DNA from: Candidatus Mesolinea sp.
GTDB lineage: Bacteria; Chloroflexota; Anaerolineae; Anaerolineales; Anaerolineaceae
Assembly: GCA_003499715.1 (NCBI GenBank)
Contig: DNSH01000149.1
Span: 1-16,240, forward strand
Direction of reading: 5' to 3'
Length of the DNA stretch: 16,240 nt
Position numbers and translations under genes: made by a program. The notes below the pieces were generated by a model. It was not told the DNA's origin, did not search any database, and worked only from the letters and a program-made list of their open reading frames with translations. This document shows, one piece after another, positions 13,394 to 16,240 of the stretch (position 1 is the first letter of the stretch; each line of letters starts with the position of its first letter).

Positions 13394-16240
13394 TTACTTA
13401 AGCAAAAGTGGAAGGTAGTTTGTGAATTTTTGATAAACAGTTATCGTGACCGTCGCAGGATTGCTATTATATTCACCATCATTTACTGTAAATGTGAACT
13501 CATCAGCACCTATATAATCTTGATCCGGTATATATACCAAAAAAGGTGCAGTACCTTGTAGCACGCCATGAGTCGGCGGTGTGCAAGTAAAAGTATATTC
13601 ACTATCTTGTGATGGATATATGCCTGTGTTATTTTGTCCTTGTGTAACTATGCTAATTCCCCCGCCATCATCCACAAAAGCTAATTCAATCTCCATGGGT
13701 TCATTGATGAACGTCCAAATATCCTGGTCCAGTGCTACTGGTGGATCATTGACCGGATTGACATAAATCCGCACGCCGGCTGTATTAGAATAGCGCTCCC
13801 CATCATATAATCTATATCTAAAAGCCTCACTCCCAAAATAATCGGGGTTAGGGGCATATGAAAAAGAGCCGTTTGATTCGAGGTTAACTGTACCATGGCT
13901 TGGCAATTGCACTAACTCAGCTGTGATAGAAGATTCTAGCGGAAAGATATCATTTGCTATAACGCCTTGCTCCACGGGTACATCGAGCTCCTCATCCTCA
14001 TTTACATTATAAAAATCATCCACTGCAGAAAAATCACTCCCCACATGGGTTGCAGGATCTCCAAAGAGAAGATAAGTGTTTAACAATTCTAAATAAGCCC
14101 CCGTTGCCCATAAATATAACTTTCCGTTACTGGCCGCCTGCCCTAAGTTAGTCATTCTCAAGGCAAAAATAGCGTCAAAAAAGCCACGGTCGAGATATTC
14201 ATGGCCGCGTGCAACGCTTATGCCGGTTGGAGACCAAGCCGCTATTGCTCCTTTTCCAGGGACTTTTGTAAATTCTTCTGCTAAAGATTTATTATATTGG
14301 TAATTATTGGGATAAATATAATAGCCATCCCAACACGTCATCGATAATACTATTGGATATTGTCCTTGATTGGTCAAGGAGTTAATATTTGCAACAATAA
14401 ACATTCCCGGAAAAGGTGCGGACCACATGTTGACCGCAGCATGACCAATATAATTTACCAGAAATTTCCCGGAATTGATCCCATTAATAATTGCTGCGCG
14501 AGCCTCATTGATCGTTGGATGCGTAACGCCTAGGTAAACTCTTTCAGCCTCATAGTTATCGGGTAAAGCTTCACGCAGCAATTCATCTGAAAGATTTGGA
14601 AACGGCCAGCCAGATTCGTAACTATCAGCAATGGCTAAAACCTTTTGCTTCCAGTCCCCTTGGGCTGGCTCTACTTCATAAGCAATTATTTTATTAACAA
14701 CGTTTTGCGCTTCTACCATCGTATTGACGGCTAACCTACCTAACATCAGGTCAGGCAACTCGTCCATTCCCATCAGCGTGACATATTTGTTATCAGCGGC
14801 AGTCTCCCCCAATTCTGGGTCAACAACCGAAAGATATGGAGGCATATAGTTTGTACGGTTAAACCCTAAATAATTCTTAGGGTCAAAACTCGCATCCCCC
14901 AATAAAACTACATAACTGGGCGCCGGCGCTTGCCAGGTGGAATACGCCAGCGCCAAAAAGTCGCGGATGGCGGTGGGGTTTGGAATACCATAATTGAACT
15001 CATCATAGAGATCCTGCACATCAACCACAGCCGTGCCTAAGCTTTGTTCCTGCCTGTAGCCCGCTAATTGATTTGCTTGATCCAGAAAACTGCCATGGGT
15101 AATTACCAGGTAATCCGCTGCGTGAGAACTCGACTGCCAGTCCGAAGGTTCATCCCAGCTAATGCCCGAAACGGTGAGAAACGCATTCTCTGTGCCGACC
15201 CAATACTCCGCCGCACTCGTGACGTCAGCCGAAAATCTGAGCAGATATTGGGCGCCTTCTAAATCAATAGCGGCATTTTCAATGCGCTGTACATGCGTTG
15301 GATCGCTCAGGTCAAACACCTGCAACCCTTCATTTGTGCTAAAGCCATGCACGGTGTAGTTCCAGCTGCCGGGCGTAGGGGTCTCAAAACGCAGGAGGTC
15401 ATTGTTAGCCACAAATTGCCTGCTGTATGCGAAATTGACCCAATCAATATAATAGATTTCATCAACTAAATCTGTCGTAAATTCGAGAGTATTATCTCCA
15501 ACGACTAATCTCTCGGCTGGGAACTCAAAAAAAACATTCGTGAACTCAAAAGACCCCCAAGTTATAGGCTCTCCCAAAACTTCTCCATTGAGCTTAAGGA
15601 TGGCTCTGTGCTCTGGAATTTCCAAGTAGCTATAAAGTGAGGCTGTGATCACGCCAGGATCAGCACTTGGATTATCTACAGTAAAATGCAAAGTTATACT
15701 CTGATGCCCAGTTTGTTGTGGGTAAACGTACTCCCCCAAAAAATGCTCAAACTCATCTGGCGCAGTGATATAAGCAATGTAATTAATATTTGCCTCATGG
15801 TATAACGAAGCTAGGTAAGCCTCTGCAACTGGCGATTCATTTGGCGCCCCTTCAACTGATCCCATTCTTAGCCCAACCATATTTCCAAAGGTCAGCCAAT
15901 AAACATTCTCGGAGGTATATTTGCTTTGGATGGCTTGGGCATAAAACAGAATGCCATCTCCCGGTGAGAATTGGTGGGGGAGCGCACTTTCGACCGCAAT
16001 CGCTACCTCGCTGCCAAGGTGGAAGAGCTGCAAGGTTTGCGGATCAATCGTGGTTACGGGCACACCTGCAGTTTGCAGCTGCTCATAGCTCAAGCGGTAA
16101 ATGCCTTCCTGCCGCGTAGTGATACGCCACGCTGGCGACGGCGGCATCCAAGGGGTCGCAGTTATTTCTGTGGGTGTATTTTGGCGCCAACTCCGTGCCA
16201 CAGCATAATTCAACAAATTGCTCTCAAAAAATCGTTCATA
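13394..16240 (-). CDS. Secreted C25 (gingipain-family) cysteine peptidase with cadherin-like repeats, 5' end beyond window
   Basis: The frame stays open to the window edge, so the signal peptide and true start lie outside; 948 residues are visible. The first visible residues, YERFFESNLLNYAVARSW, and WRITTRQEGIYRLSYEQL with a following GVPVTTIDPQTLQLF, are the usual N-terminal region of bacterial C25-like proteins. The catalytic domain (about 370-735 in visible numbering) contains the clan CD dyad: His600 in NYIGHAAVNMW and Cys636 in LSMTCWDGYY, with GAIAAWSPTG after it; the dyad spacing fits gingipains. Two cadherin-like repeats follow (about 739-831 and 833-935); the second has roughly 20 extra residues (GQNNTGIYPSQDSEYTF). 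The protein ends KFTNYLPLLLK, with no type IX sorting domain. It lies immediately upstream of the M14 gene but is probably transcribed separately, since 352 bases with their own promoter intervene. Confidence 0.9.
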   Translation of the reverse strand, partial: YERFFESNLLNYAVARSWRQNTPTEITATPWMPPSPAWRITTRQEGIYRLSYEQLQTAGVPVTTIDPQTLQLFHLGSEVAIAVESALPHQFSPGDGILFYAQAIQSKYTSENVYWLTFGNMVGLRMGSVEGAPNESPVAEAYLASLYHEANINYIAYITAPDEFEHFLGEYVYPQQTGHQSITLHFTVDNPSADPGVITASLYSYLEIPEHRAILKLNGEVLGEPITWGSFEFTNVFFEFPAERLVVGDNTLEFTTDLVDEIYYIDWVNFAYSRQFVANNDLLRFETPTPGSWNYTVHGFSTNEGLQVFDLSDPTHVQRIENAAIDLEGAQYLLRFSADVTSAAEYWVGTENAFLTVSGISWDEPSDWQSSSHAADYLVITHGSFLDQANQLAGYRQEQSLGTAVVDVQDLYDEFNYGIPNPTAIRDFLALAYSTWQAPAPSYVVLLGDASFDPKNYLGFNRTNYMPPYLSVVDPELGETAADNKYVTLMGMDELPDLMLGRLAVNTMVEAQNVVNKIIAYEVEPAQGDWKQKVLAIADSYESGWPFPNLSDELLREALPDNYEAERVYLGVTHPTINEARAAIINGINSGKFLVNYIGHAAVNMWSAPFPGMFIVANINSLTNQGQYPIVLSMTCWDGYYIYPNNYQYNKSLAEEFTKVPGKGAIAAWSPTGISVARGHEYLDRGFFDAIFALRMTNLGQAASNGKLYLWATGAYLELLNTYLLFGDPATHVGSDFSAVDDFYNVNEDEELDVPVEQGVIANDIFPLESSITAELVQLPSHGTVNLESNGSFSYAPNPDYFGSEAFRYRLYDGERYSNTAGVRIYVNPVNDPPVALDQDIWTFINEPMEIELAFVDDGGGISIVTQGQNNTGIYPSQDSEYTFTCTPPTHGVLQGTAPFLVYIPDQDYIGADEFTFTVNDGEYNSNPATVTITVYQKFTNYLPLLLK

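Overview
The window looks like a piece of chromosome from an anaerobic, heterotrophic bacterium, most likely of the Chloroflexota (Anaerolineae-like). This placement is inference. It rests on the rubredoxin and hybrid-cluster-protein genes, the two very large secreted proteases with cadherin-like repeats, a C-terminal YLPLLLK tail of a kind I recall from secreted Chloroflexota proteins, and a dispersed GC-rich palindromic element. No rRNA or other strong taxonomic marker is present.

Layout. Positions 1-2048 (minus strand) hold the start of a nitroreductase-family gene, a DUF368 membrane protein (undecaprenyl-phosphate translocase family), a composite palindromic repeat, and a small four-helix membrane protein. 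At 2206-3540 (plus) there is an FAD/NAD oxidoreductase with a rubredoxin-like zinc/iron ribbon fused to its N-terminus. Positions 3607-7065 (minus) are a compact four-gene operon: a PadR-type regulator, then the lipoprotein, permease and ATPase of a FecBCD/BtuFCD-type uptake system. All three junctions overlap by 4 nt. The permease is best started at a TTG that overlaps the upstream stop codon, which removes a 48-residue false extension.

At 7168-7283 (plus) a good sigma-70 promoter drives a tRNA-Val(CAC). It is followed at once by a 350-bp tandem array of decaying copies of the tRNA 3' half. Most copies carry the same two hairpin-forming insertions, one in the variable region and one in the T loop. 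The last copy is cut off against a degraded hcp (hydroxylamine reductase / hybrid cluster protein) gene. That remnant keeps its ribosome binding site and cysteine-rich N-terminus, lacks most of the middle and the true C-terminus, and has two in-frame stops. This block is the most unusual part of the window and reads as a scar of repeated recombination or integration at a tRNA gene.

The rest (8119-16240, minus) is two large secreted proteins: a 1640-residue M14 zinc carboxypeptidase with eight cadherin-like repeats and two homologous jelly-roll-type domains, and a C25 (gingipain-family) cysteine peptidase running off the right edge. Their shared repeat type and adjacency suggest a common role in extracellular protein or peptide degradation. 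A strong bidirectional hairpin (8048-8082) ends the M14 gene. No phage, CRISPR, insertion sequence or intact integrase is visible.
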